Source of the DNA: Cylindrotheca closterium
Lineage: Eukaryota; Bacillariophyta; Bacillariophyceae; Bacillariales; Bacillariaceae
Assembly: GCA_933822405.4 (NCBI GenBank)
Contig: CAKOGP040000058.1
Coordinates: 33,449-97,448 of the forward strand
Direction: 5' to 3'
DNA: 64,000 bases
Shown here: positions 31,192 to 41,758 of the stretch, piece after piece
How positions within the stretch are numbered: position 1 is the first letter of the stretch
Layout of the letters: each line of letters opens with the position of its first letter
Position numbers and translations under genes: made by a program
The notes under the pieces: generated by a model
What the model was told of the DNA's origin: nothing
Seen by the model: only the letters and a program-made list of their open reading frames with translations
Database searches by the model: none

Positions 31192-32748
31192 ATGAAACTG
31201 ACCTTGAGCTTGACTGCCATTGCGGCCTTTGGCCCAACTCTAGTCCGTGCTGCTGACATTGGCATGTGCTCGGCTCAAGCAATGTGCATAGACTTTACCG
31301 TCAAGAAAACGAGCGAGTGCTTCGGGGAAGACTGTGGTATTCAGGTCTGCATGATCTTGGATACTGAAAAGGAAGGCTGTCCCAAGGAAGAAAACATCAG
31401 TCACTTGTGTTCCGCCAGTTCGGGTGGATGCGCCGCATACGATAGCGATGGAGTGACACCTCTCACCGGAAAGGGTACTTCTTCTGACTGTACCAGTACC
31501 ACCTTTGATGGCAAGTGCGAGCCTGAGGAATATGGTGGTCAGAGAAGGATTAAAATGTGCCAAGAGGGGAAGCCAGGAGAAAAGCTCTACTGGGCACTCA
31601 AGGATGCAGATGTCGCTGATACAGGATCTTATGATTACACTGGTGTCTTCCCCTTTGATAATGATGATACTACTTGCTCACCAACGGTTAAATGTTTGGG
31701 AGATGGGCACTCCTTGGAATGTGCAACTCCAAATAGTGATATGTCTTCATCTACCCGTGTCTGGGAATATACAATCCCTGCCGATGACGGCACTGCTTGC
31801 GATATGTGTACGGGTCCGACACCTGATCCACCTTTGTCAACACTACCACCAACTCCCTCCCCACCACCAGGCTCTAACATTCAACCTACACCTGGAGGCA
31901 ACGGAGATCCTCACTGTAAGTCGGGCAGTCTCCTTGATCACAACTTCTTCGAATCTTCCTGTTTGATCTAACTCTTTTCCTTGGCTTCTCAACTCATAGT
32001 CCGCACATGGAAGGACGAACATTTCGAGTTCCATGGACAGTGCGACATTGTCATGACCAACGTCAAGGACTTTGCCAATCAGTCCATTGATCTCGATATT
32101 CACCTTCGTACTAGCATGGTCCGACACTGGAGCTACATCAAGGCCGCTTCCATCCGTATTGGAAACGACATCCTTGAAATCCAAGGCTCGGCTGCCAAGG
32201 AAGATGGCGAGGAGAAGCGTCATCACTGGATCAACTTTGAGTACCGTGGGGATATCACGGACGTCGGTGGCTTTCCAGTCACCATTAGCCCACGCAACAA
32301 CAAGTACATGATTGATCTCGATAGTGTCTACCCAGGCCAAAAGATTGAAATCATGACCTACAAGGAATTTGTTGGGGTCAAGATGATCGGAGCTACTGAA
32401 GAATCCTTTGGCAGTGCTACCGGTATCATTGGCGATTTCAAGACTGGTAAGACCTATGCCCGCGATGGAGTCACGGAGCTGAGCGATTTCAACGAATTGG
32501 GTATGGAATGGCAAGTCTTGCCAAGTGATGGCAAGTTGTTTCATGAACTTGCTCGTCCTCAATTTCCAGAACGATGCTACCTTCCAGAAGATCCCCGTGG
32601 GGAACGTGCTCGTCGCTTGGATGAATCAAGCATAAGCGAAGAACAAGCGGAAGCTGCTTGTGCTGGACTTGAAGACAAGCTGAGTCGCAAGGATTGTCTG
32701 TATGACATTCTTGCCACTCAAGATTTGGACATGGTTGGCGCTTACTAA
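31192..32748 (+). CDS. Secreted GDPH/vWD-like protein, copy C, with a different N-terminal module
   Basis: Exons 31192-31915 and 32000-32748 give 490 residues. The 84-bp intron (GTAAGT...CATAG) sits exactly where it does in copies A and B. After a signal peptide (MKLTLSLTAIAAFGPTLVRA) the N-terminal module of about 190 residues is cysteine-rich but unrelated by eye to that of A and B (CGIQVCMIL, CDMCTG). A Pro/Thr linker (PPTPSPPPG) leads into NGDPHF. The vWD-like exon is again very close to those of A and B, with a one-codon deletion near QGSAAKED. One domain has thus been joined to two different front ends at the same intron. Likely extracellular. Confidence 0.82.
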
Positions 32749-33335
32749 AGCGTGTCGAAAGTAAATGCCATGATTTGTAGTTTAGCGATAAATATTTTGA
32801 TGATTGAGATGATGCTATTTGATATTGCTTTCATTTGCTGTCCTATCAGTATGTATGCAGTGATAAAAGTTTGCCTTCTGCTTTCTGATGATTGTGGGTG
32901 ACTGTGTTGCTTTCGCTTTAACTCGCTCTACTTCTACTCAAGTTTTTCAAAATCAGAACTAAACACAATAGTGAAAAAAGAATAGCAATATAATATAGCA
33001 ATAGCAAGAGTGATAGCAATAGCAAGAGTGATAGCAATAGCAAGAGTGATAGCAATAGCAAGAGTGATAGCAAGAGCAATAGCAAGAGTGATAGCAAGAG
33101 CAATAGCAAGAGTGATAGCAATAGCAATAGCAAGAGTGATAGCAAGAGCAAGAGCAAGAGTGATAGCCGTACGTCAACCGATCATCGCGTCTGTCTGCAA
33201 TCCAAATATCTTTTCCCAGTGATGATGCGATCTCACCGGTCGTGATTCCGTATCGATTGTGATAGCCATCACCACTATACGGCATATATTGCTTGCAAGA
33301 ACAATAGTTCAAATCAAGCACCACAACCAGATACA
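32749..33335. other. Intergenic with microsatellite
   Basis: Holds the tandem repeat at 32996-33167. Otherwise no gene; the repeat yields artificial poly-Leu or poly-Ile/Ala frames. Confidence 0.6.
32996..33167. repeat. Tandem repeat of AGCAATAGCAAGAGTGAT-type units
   Basis: About nine variants of an 18-bp unit made from the 6-mers AGCAAT, AGCAAG and AGTGAT. Composite microsatellite. There are no spacers of unique sequence, so it is not CRISPR-like. Confidence 0.85.
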
Positions 33336-34275
33336 ATGATGAATCGTACAGTCGCAATTCAATCCTTTCTTCTTATGATGGGCTTTTCGGTCGCTTTGGC
33401 AGACGGGTTCTCCTTTTCTCAAACAAGTACCGCAAGTACAACTACAGCTACGATTGGCATCATGCGACGAGGATCGTCTATTTCGTCGGCATCATCTGGT
33501 CCCATTTCACTCAGCCAAAGGCAATCAAATTCTCTGCCTTTTCTATCAACAAGAGGAGGAGGCTCCCTGAATAATACTCCCCGAGGTGGAGTCCGTTATG
33601 CCGAACCATCGGATGACGATCTCCCTGCCGCGGAAGGAGTGGTTGCCAAGACTCTGTCGGCGTTTGGAAGCATGTGGGGAAGCATGGGTGTCGTCTACAT
33701 ACTGGTCAAGGCTATCAAACGAGTACTACCGATCGCTATAGAACCTTTGAAGTCAGGAAGTTCCCTTGCTTTGTCTAAGATTCAATGGGGGTAAGTTCTA
33801 TATTTATAATTGTGACGATGATGCGTATGCGTCCTATCCTGCCCCCCTCACCTTATTCATCTTACAAAATGTTTCATTCCATTCCAGTTTGTATGCCGCA
33901 ACCTGTCTCTTCTTTGCATATGCTGAAGGATACAAGGGATTCCAATTGAAGTTTTCACCATTGGTTGTCAAGCGAAGCGCGACCTTGGTTCCAGGAACCA
34001 AGCAAGGCAACAATCCTTTGAATTACTTGTTGGCACCTCTTTACAGCATGGGATTGATCAATGCCACCAAGAAGCGATTGATTGTTTCCTGGTCGGTCAG
34101 TATGGGTGTGGCCATGATTGTCGCATTGGTCAAGCGACTTCCACCCATCAGTCGATGCATTATGGATGCAGGTGTCGTGGTTGGATTGACCTGGGGAAGT
34201 CTCAGTATCCAGCTCTTTTATCTAAGGACTCTCTTTACGGGAAAGACTCCCGATGTCGACGCCTGTTTGCCATGA
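33336..34275 (+). CDS. Conserved membrane protein, possibly plastid-targeted
   Basis: Exons 33336-33790 and 33888-34275 give 280 residues. The 97-bp intron has GTAAGT...TTCCAG. Residues 1-23 are a signal peptide. The next stretch is Ser/Thr-rich with few acids (SFSQTSTASTTTATIG) like a transit peptide, and the likely cleavage context ALADGFSF places an aromatic residue soon after Ala, loosely like the diatom ASAF motif. Four or more hydrophobic segments follow (GSMGVVYILV, LYAATCLFFAYA, LIVSWSVSMGVAMIVAL, DAGVVVGLTWGSLSI). Short polar motifs such as FSPLVVKRSATLVPG and NPLNYLLAPLYSMGLINATKKR look conserved. Function unknown. Confidence 0.65.
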
Positions 34276-34735
34276 GCTGCTTGCTTGCCTGCCTGCTTGA
34301 TTTTCATCCTATGAAGAATCTGACATGAAAAGGAAAAAAAATGATGTGTCGGTCTCTTCTGGAAAACATTTCATTGTCATTGATAGGACTAATAGGCAAG
34401 CGTTCAAAGATTAGAATAACGTGGTACTATTTATGTGTGTACAGAGTATCAGTTTTCAAATGTGTCAGTGCCAAAGAATGTTGCTGTATATAGCCTGGAT
34501 GTTTTTGTCAACCACATATAGTCTTTGTGGCCGACACCGAGTTGCGAACCCGAACCCAAATTGAAAATTGAGTTTTCATGCAAGACGGACAGCTACAGTA
34601 TAGCTACTGTAGATCTCTGAACGAACCGATGCGATAAGTACTGCATAGCACATTGTATCCAGAATTTTTATAGAAAGATGATCAATTATATGATATGTAG
34701 TCCTATTCTATTTTGATATTATATTATACAGTCTA
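34276..34735. other. Convergent intergenic spacer
   Basis: 460 bp between two genes ending toward each other. AT-rich, serving as two 3' regions. No gene seen. Confidence 0.6.
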
Positions 34736-37057
34736 TCAAACATAATCGGGGAAACATTTCTGGAGATGATCTGTCAACTTTTGCACCATCGCCTCCTTGG
34801 ATTGTGTCGTGATGGCATCCAGATGGCATATTTGCCACCGTTTTTGCTCTTCCATGACCTTTTTGAATAATTTTCCTTGCGAGAGGCGAGGAAGTGTGTC
34901 CCTCATGAGCTCTGCGCCCGTCAAAAGTGGGTGCAATCCGAAGATGTTGCCATAGTTGCCCCCATTCGAGTCCAAACCAAGATTCCGAATCTTGGACACA
35001 ATCCTCTTAAAGTCGTAGATTGCTTTTTCAATCGACATGGATACATCCCCCTTCTGACACCCGATCGCAAAATGTAGTAGCAGCATCTCCTTCCAAAGTG
35101 GACCGATTCGTACTAGTGCTTCATAATATGCCAATCTTTGGGACTGTTGGAGACTTTGGTCATTGTCCAACCCTGTTCCTGATGTAGTCGTAGTAGTTGT
35201 GAAATTAGTAGTCAAGTCCATATTCAGTAAATCTGGTATGGTGTCCAGACCTCTTATGATTGATTCGATGCTTTGCACATCGCTCTTGGAAATCATCAGT
35301 TTTGAATTCAACAGGTCAAAGAGTCGACTCTTGGATCGCTTCGATTCAGTCTTATGGTCCTGGTCCTGGTCCTGCTGGTTTTGCAATTGGTGGTAAAAGG
35401 GCTGCAACAATGCCGCATACCAGAGAAACCGCCGATTGACATCCTTCCAGTCACCACCTTTGACAAAGACTTGACTGGCGAGTCGTTGGGTGTACAACAG
35501 AACGAGAAATCCCTTTTCCCAATGGTCAATATCGGTGATGCTCTTGCTGGATCTGATAGCTCCAATTGGCGATGGGAGCAATGCGGATAACAAATCCGTG
35601 TCCAGTAGAAAGCCAATGCCTAATGATGGATTCGAAGTCCGAAAGATGGCGTCCATTTCCTTGGCGCGTCTGCTTTGTGACAGCTTGGCATTGATCGCCG
35701 ACTGAACTTGGGGATTTTGAGCCGCCTTGATGAGTTTGGGATCCATGGCGTAGGAGAATTGTGCCGCAAACCGAATCGCTCGAAGGATCCGAAGAGGATC
35801 CTGTAGCAAGGTTGGAAGTGGTGCCTTGGGTGTTGCAATGGCTCGTTTGGACAAGAGATCCTTGAGACCTTGTTCGGTCCAATCTTCAATTTGATTGGAA
35901 TGAAGGTTGTAAAAGAGGCTATTGATGGTAAGGTCACGTCGCCATGCATCTTCCGCAGCAGATGCTAGCTGAGTTTGTGTTGGCACTCGGCTGGTACCAT
36001 CGTACTGATCCTTTCTTAAATGGCAAACATCAATATCAAATCCTCCAATTTGAAAAGTGGCAGTTTGCAAAGGATTGCTGCTGACATAATTTCGTTTGCT
36101 GGAACCAAGCGATACAGCACCCTCATCATCACCATCATCATCGGTATAGGTACTCGATGATTCCGTTTTGGAATATGTCAAGTGAGGAAAGGAAAACTCC
36201 AAATCATAGTCCTGCTTTTCGATGGAACGAAACGGATTTTTGGATCGTCGTTTGTTGAGGTACCCTCGTAATAGGTACGCAAATGCCTGGCCGGAAATGT
36301 TGGATGTGACTAAATCGATATCCTTGCTCGAGTGAAATGTCGTTCTTGTTTGCCGAGCCGCATTAGCATCAGAATTTCCATTTTCAATATCCTGTTGATA
36401 GGCTAAAAGTTTGTCTCGAACCCACCCCCCCGCAACTCGAATGGTCGTAGCTGGACAACACTCGTTTCGAAAGTCCACGAGCAATTGAAAGAGTTGTTGT
36501 TCTTCCGATGTCAAATATATTCGGGAACTACCTCCTGACGTTTTAGCAAAAGTGTCCGATGCAGCCGATTGGGCAACAGCAGCTGTCGTTCTAGTAATTC
36601 CTCCAAGTAAGTCTTTCATGATGGGTCTTTCCTGATTGTCATCATCGCTTTCCACGACGTAACACCCATCTTCGTCGCAGACATACGAGAGATCCGCTGG
36701 CAAAGCAAGAGACGACCAGGTGGTATGGGTTTTTGATTTTGATTTCAATGTCCTCGATGTCGACGTGTATGCCAAGAGTGATGGCAGTGGTGGCGCTGTC
36801 AAGGGTAACGAAGACGACAACCAAACCTGAGCTGGTGATGAGATCAAGGCAAGGAACTCTGCAGATTGGTCAAGTTGTTCCATCGGCAATATGCCAAAGG
36901 CATCCGCAAAGAAATACGACTTGTTTGTCGTCGCCAGGTGACATGATTCTGGAAGCATCAACGCCATCATGGCAATGGTGGCAATCGCGCCATGGCATGA
37001 GAAGATTCTGGGTTGCATCCTTATTGTTCGTGATCGTTTCCTCGTTGGCATTGTCAT
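34736..37057 (-). CDS. Class II CCA-adding tRNA nucleotidyltransferase
   Basis: 773 residues, single exon. The catalytic head has RVAGGWVRD and KDIDLVTSN (metal-binding Asp pair). RRDLTINSLFYN, EDWTEQGLKDL and DPLRILRAIRFA follow in the order typical of bacterial-type and eukaryotic class II enzymes. The enzyme adds or repairs the 3' CCA of tRNA. It is longer than usual because of an N-terminal extension of about 170 residues and Asp/Ser-rich inserts between motifs. The N-terminus has a hydrophobic stretch (IATIAMMALML) and then FFADAFGILP, which resembles the diatom plastid motif. Plastid or dual targeting is therefore possible but unproven. Confidence 0.88.
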   Translation of the reverse strand: MTMPTRKRSRTIRMQPRIFSCHGAIATIAMMALMLPESCHLATTNKSYFFADAFGILPMEQLDQSAEFLALISSPAQVWLSSSLPLTAPPLPSLLAYTSTSRTLKSKSKTHTTWSSLALPADLSYVCDEDGCYVVESDDDNQERPIMKDLLGGITRTTAAVAQSAASDTFAKTSGGSSRIYLTSEEQQLFQLLVDFRNECCPATTIRVAGGWVRDKLLAYQQDIENGNSDANAARQTRTTFHSSKDIDLVTSNISGQAFAYLLRGYLNKRRSKNPFRSIEKQDYDLEFSFPHLTYSKTESSSTYTDDDGDDEGAVSLGSSKRNYVSSNPLQTATFQIGGFDIDVCHLRKDQYDGTSRVPTQTQLASAAEDAWRRDLTINSLFYNLHSNQIEDWTEQGLKDLLSKRAIATPKAPLPTLLQDPLRILRAIRFAAQFSYAMDPKLIKAAQNPQVQSAINAKLSQSRRAKEMDAIFRTSNPSLGIGFLLDTDLLSALLPSPIGAIRSSKSITDIDHWEKGFLVLLYTQRLASQVFVKGGDWKDVNRRFLWYAALLQPFYHQLQNQQDQDQDHKTESKRSKSRLFDLLNSKLMISKSDVQSIESIIRGLDTIPDLLNMDLTTNFTTTTTTSGTGLDNDQSLQQSQRLAYYEALVRIGPLWKEMLLLHFAIGCQKGDVSMSIEKAIYDFKRIVSKIRNLGLDSNGGNYGNIFGLHPLLTGAELMRDTLPRLSQGKLFKKVMEEQKRWQICHLDAITTQSKEAMVQKLTDHLQKCFPDYV

Positions 37058-37926
37058 GATTGACCTTTTGTTTGAGCTTTGTTTGCTTGATCTTTGTTTG
37101 CTTATGTTTGTTCTGTTCTTGGGATGAATGAATCGATTTTGTGAACGTACGGTATCTTTCTCTCAAGCTGAAAGTATTATTCTTTGATATATTAATATAC
37201 CGGTATAATATTTTAATAGTAGTATTGTATTAATATGTTTTGTGTTGGAACTGAAGAGCCTTGTTTGATGATCTCTAGAGTTTCGTGAATGGTATTGTTG
37301 GAACAATGAGAACGCGGTGTAACGAAACAGAACTATACAGTACAGTACAGAAGACTTGCGTGTTCATTGACATGTCATCATATTTGTCTTTTTCCGAATG
37401 AATCATCATTCATTCGAAATCTGCCTGCTGCCACTTCGATCGAAGAAATCAATCCCACCTATAAAACATGCTTTGGCGGTTCTGACGTGTTTTGATTTAT
37501 TTTGGAACAGGTGAAATTGGTTGAGCAAGGACAGAACGACAGACTGAAGAAATCCATCGCGCGCAGGCCACCTCTGAGTGTCGCACCAAAGTCACCAACT
37601 TCAGTTCAAAACGCATCAGGCACGTGTCATAGTTTGGCGATCTGTCTCTGATGCAAATGTGCGTACGAGTTCCGATATACTCGTAGATCTATTATTTTAT
37701 TATTGTGAAGGCAGGCAGTAGGATCAACGACATCTTGTCGCTACAAATTCAAAAGCAATATATATATATGAAATCAGACTATACGTTGCCAACACATTCA
37801 TAGAAAGAGCAAGAGGAAGAAAGCTTCAGCAAAACTTGGTGAAAGACGATTGAAGATACAGTACTACTTTTACTACATTCAGACTACCGTATACTATAAT
37901 TCAGGAGAAATCTATATAATTGGACG
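37058..37926. promoter_or_regulatory. Divergent intergenic region
   Basis: 870 bp between the CCA enzyme and the low-complexity plastid-type protein, transcribed away from each other. Contains an AT-rich segment (37180-37230) and TATATATAT near 37763, about 160 bp before the plus-strand start. No gene seen. Confidence 0.45.
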
Positions 37927-40851
37927 ATGAAGGTTTCCAGTATCGTCTTGATGACGATTGTCGTGTCACCCTATGCTTCAGCTTTTGTGTTGCCCAACCA
38001 AAGAATACCAAACAACGATGTCCAATCCAGAAGCGGGGGTCCTTTCGGTGGATATCTGAATCCACCATCCGATCGACTGTCGCCACTTCGATCTTATTTG
38101 GATTCCATTGCTGGCAGCAATGCCAATAACAACGACAGAAGCAACAATAACAGCAACAACAACAACAGCTATGGGCAACCAGGAAACAATGCACCTGATT
38201 CTAGAAGAGACAACCGTCCAAATTCTCAGCCACCCTCCGGTACTTCATATGGAAGCCCTCCTCCGCCTGCTCAACCCAACATGCCATTTGGTCATGATGG
38301 GAATTCAAATTCAAATGCGCCGGGTCGAGGCATGAACAGTATGCAGCCGCCGCAAACACAGTCTATCAATCCTACTAACGCACAGCCACCATATGGGACA
38401 CAACCACCACCACGACAATTTTCGACAGAACCTTCCAGCTTTGGACAGCAACAGAATCCGCCACCACCGCCGCAACCACGACCGCAACAACAGCAGCAGC
38501 AGCAACCACAAATGGGAGGCATGACATCGTATTCCCCGTTTACTCCGTCATATGACAATACCAAGGCAGCACCTGGAAGTCAGCAATCATTTGGATCCCC
38601 AACTGGTGTTGGTCCTCAACAACAACGGGGAACTCGGTCGATATATGACGTCGAAACAACCATGGGAGGAGGAGGAGGAGGTAGTGGACCATCCTTTTCG
38701 GCGGCTTCGTCGTCACCATCAACAACAACAACAACAGCCAATCCAAAGCAGTCAAATCCGACAGTACCAAGTTTGAATGCCACCTATCAGGCTCCGGCAT
38801 TTGGGTCCAAGCCAGGAACTAGCAACGCATTTGGTTCTTCCACACCACCACCACCACCACCACCACCACAACAACAACAACCACCATTAGGCTCCACAGC
38901 AAACTTTCAAGTGGATCCCAATCGATCAGGAAGCTTCAATGGAGGACCACCTCCTCCTGGATACCCCAATGGACCTGGACCAGGTAGCTACGCTGGAGGA
39001 CCACCTCCTCCAGGCTATCCGAATGGACCAGGGCCAGGAAGCTTCCATGGAGGGCCACCACCTCCAGGATATCCCAATGGACCTGGACCAGGAAGCTTTG
39101 CTGGGGGACCACCACCTCTTGGACAACCACCGTTGCCAAGAACCAATGGCGGATCGTTTGGAACACCTCCGCCAAATACGAATGCACAAAGACCAACCAG
39201 TCCTCAACCCGGCCAACCACAGGCATTTTCACCATTCGCCTCGTCGTCATCAGGCGGTGGAAGGAATAGTTTTGGGTCAACTCAATCGCGTCCTGGTACG
39301 GCAAGTTATGGATCGCCTCAATCGCCAGCTACTACGGCAGGAAGTTATGGATCGACTCAAACACCAGCTACGACTGGAAGCTACGGATCGACTCAATCGC
39401 CAGCTACTACGGCAGGAAGTTATGGATCACCTCAAACACCAGCTACAACGGCAGGAAGTTATGGATCGCCTCAATCGCCAGCTACTACGGCGGGAAGTTT
39501 TGGATCACCTCAAACACCAGCTGCAACTGGAAGCTACGGGTCGCCTCAATCACCAGCTACTACGGCGGGAAGTTACGGCGGAAACCAACGACAACCTCCA
39601 CCGGGAGCCCCGGGTGGATCATCAAGCTTTGGTGGCGGAACTGCAACAGGATCACGCTCAAGCTTTGGTGCAAATGCACCACCAGCAGCGGCAGGAAATG
39701 GAAATCCTCCTCCGTTTCCAGGGACGGCGGCAACCACTAGTTTTGGTCAAGGTCAAGGTCAGACTCCCAATCCAACGCACTCATTTGGAAATCCAGCGAC
39801 AGGTACTAGTACGACTCCTCCACCAACCTATCCAGGCTCCACTAGCTATGGTCAAACCACTCCACCACAACCAGCTACTTCTTCGTTTGGAGCACCAGGT
39901 GCAAGAGAAACACCAAGAGGAGCCCCAGGTGCAAGAGTAGCTCCAGGAAATACTAGCTATGGGAACACACCTCCCGCAGCGCCAACGAACAGTTATGGTG
40001 CTCCGGCGACAACAAGTTTTGGGGCACCTGCTACTAGCAGCTATGGCAATCCTGGAACGAATAGTTTTGGTGCTCCAGCAGCAGGCAGCTTTGGCAACCC
40101 TGCCACTAGCACTTTTGGGGCACCGGCAACCACGAGTAATACCGACAGCGTGATGACCGCCAACTTGAAAGCAGAAAACGAGAAGCAGCAAAAGATGATT
40201 GCCGATTTGACGAACGAAAAATCCAAGATTGAAGGTTCGTTGAAAGCATTCAGTGACGCCGACTCGGTCTCGAAAGCGGCCAAACTGAGCTTAGAAGGCG
40301 CCAACAGAGACTTGCAAGAGACTTTGAAGAAGCTACAAAAACAGCTGTCCGACGCCGAAGAGACCATTAAGCAACTTCGATCCGAAAAGGAACAACAGAA
40401 ATTGCAACCACCACAGACTGAACAGCGGTTAACGAATTCATTTGGTACGAACCAACCAGCAACTTTTGGACAGCAGCCGCTAGCGCAACAAACTCCACCA
40501 GCAGATTCTCTTTCTGCAGGCGCAAACATTCGGAAAAAATGGAATGAAGCTACTCAAACGTGGGATATTCTACCAGACTCCGATTCGAAGCTACCGGTAC
40601 AATCACAAAAGCCAGGAGTCAATCCTTCTCCTTTTGCTCCCAATCAAGCTGCTGGTAATAAACCTGGCGGTAGCAGATTCCAGTCCTTTAACGGTGATGG
40701 ATGGGGCTCTAGTCCATCATCTTCCACATCTAAACCGGCGACACCACCCGCAACCAAGAAGCCAAGGGAATCAACAGATAGTGGATGGTGGGCACTTGAA
40801 AATGAAGGTGGAAGACGGCGAACTGGTAGTCACAACGGCGACGGGCTATAA
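37927..40851 (+). CDS. Long low-complexity protein with plastid-type presequence
   Basis: 974 residues in one exon. The N-terminus MKVSSIVLMTIVVSPYASAFVLP is a signal peptide ending in ASAF-V. This is the signature for import into diatom plastids: cleavage before Phe followed by a transit-like segment. A SPLRSYLDSIAG motif follows at about residue 53. The bulk is Pro/Gly/Gln/Ser/Asn-rich: four GGPPPPGYPNGPGPGS-type units (38940-39120), about eight SYGSPQSPATTAG-type units (39304-39585), then SFGAPA/SYGNP units. A coiled-coil segment (NLKAENEKQQKMIADL onward, 40155-40400) and a short structured tail (IRKKWNEATQTWDILP, GWWALENEGG) close the protein. It is probably disordered and able to self-associate. 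Function unknown; a scaffold or condensate role is inference. Confidence 0.75.
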   Translation: MKVSSIVLMTIVVSPYASAFVLPNQRIPNNDVQSRSGGPFGGYLNPPSDRLSPLRSYLDSIAGSNANNNDRSNNNSNNNNSYGQPGNNAPDSRRDNRPNSQPPSGTSYGSPPPPAQPNMPFGHDGNSNSNAPGRGMNSMQPPQTQSINPTNAQPPYGTQPPPRQFSTEPSSFGQQQNPPPPPQPRPQQQQQQQPQMGGMTSYSPFTPSYDNTKAAPGSQQSFGSPTGVGPQQQRGTRSIYDVETTMGGGGGGSGPSFSAASSSPSTTTTTANPKQSNPTVPSLNATYQAPAFGSKPGTSNAFGSSTPPPPPPPPQQQQPPLGSTANFQVDPNRSGSFNGGPPPPGYPNGPGPGSYAGGPPPPGYPNGPGPGSFHGGPPPPGYPNGPGPGSFAGGPPPLGQPPLPRTNGGSFGTPPPNTNAQRPTSPQPGQPQAFSPFASSSSGGGRNSFGSTQSRPGTASYGSPQSPATTAGSYGSTQTPATTGSYGSTQSPATTAGSYGSPQTPATTAGSYGSPQSPATTAGSFGSPQTPAATGSYGSPQSPATTAGSYGGNQRQPPPGAPGGSSSFGGGTATGSRSSFGANAPPAAAGNGNPPPFPGTAATTSFGQGQGQTPNPTHSFGNPATGTSTTPPPTYPGSTSYGQTTPPQPATSSFGAPGARETPRGAPGARVAPGNTSYGNTPPAAPTNSYGAPATTSFGAPATSSYGNPGTNSFGAPAAGSFGNPATSTFGAPATTSNTDSVMTANLKAENEKQQKMIADLTNEKSKIEGSLKAFSDADSVSKAAKLSLEGANRDLQETLKKLQKQLSDAEETIKQLRSEKEQQKLQPPQTEQRLTNSFGTNQPATFGQQPLAQQTPPADSLSAGANIRKKWNEATQTWDILPDSDSKLPVQSQKPGVNPSPFAPNQAAGNKPGGSRFQSFNGDGWGSSPSSSTSKPATPPATKKPRESTDSGWWALENEGGRRRTGSHNGDGL
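38940..39120 (+). repeat. In-frame repeat, four 48-bp units
   Basis: Encodes GGPPPPGYPNGPGPGS-type units; the last unit is diverged. Confidence 0.75.
39304..39585 (+). repeat. In-frame repeat, about eight 36-39-bp units
   Basis: Encodes SYGSPQSPATTAG with S/T and Y/F variants. Near-identical DNA suggests recent unit gain and loss. Confidence 0.8.
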
Positions 40852-41758
40852 CTGAAAATTAATATTGCAAATAGTCTGCCACAAGGGGAATGACTACCGC
40901 GGACGTAATTTGTAGCCAGATGGTTGGTTTGAACATAGATTGATTATATACTGCTTTACTATCAATTGCAAATGTTACGGAAATCAAAATTTTGATGGCT
41001 TCTCGTAGACTTTTTCATCTTTCATTATGCAATTGAGAAGAGATTGCCACGATTCGCAACCGTTCTTGTTGCTATTGTTGCTGTCATTGTTCAATTTGCA
41101 TTGGCATTCGATGTCCAAAGAAAGGTTCCACAGGAAGAAGGCTTGTCTGACTCATGATATGCGAGCCCACTGACTCATGTGTTGGTGGAAGATTCCATAG
41201 CCGGTGGTCTTGCAACGGAGTCGATGGGTTCTTGTGGATAATTTCAGCCTCACATTTTATTGAATCTTTGAAATTTTACGGGTTTTTTCAGCTTCTCTGG
41301 AAAGTGAGGGTGTCAGATTCATGATGAATCTCCACGAATTTCCCATAAGTAGAACTTCCAGCGACCAAGGATGCTCCGACCGCAGCTCAAACAGCAGTGA
41401 ATAAGAAGGTTTCACATATAAATCTGTTCACAACAATGGAGATTTCTCTTCTGGGCCAACAACAAAGATTCATGTCCGCACGCGCTTAAGATTCGTTGTA
41501 ATACTTACATATTCTACAACACCAATCGTGAAAGGCTACTGCACCCTGTAGGCAAAACCGGTAAACAACTTCATTTCATTTAGACAAAAGAAATACTGAA
41601 CGGAAAGTCACATCGAACGGCTACTTGTAAGATTCTCCCTCCGACATCCGAAATATCCGAATATGGCGCCCCTTGTCAGGTTTCCACTCTCTCACAATTT
41701 CGTAAAACCGGAAAAAGATTGCACACATCTATATCTTTGAAAGATTGCTGCTACCACC
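40852..41758. other. Intergenic, no gene seen
   Basis: 907 bp between two plus-strand genes. No open frame with credible coding character. Confidence 0.55.

Noticed and set aside
32996..33167. CRISPR-like regular repeats
   Set aside because: Units of 6 and 18 bp follow each other without unique spacers; it is a composite microsatellite in a eukaryotic genome.
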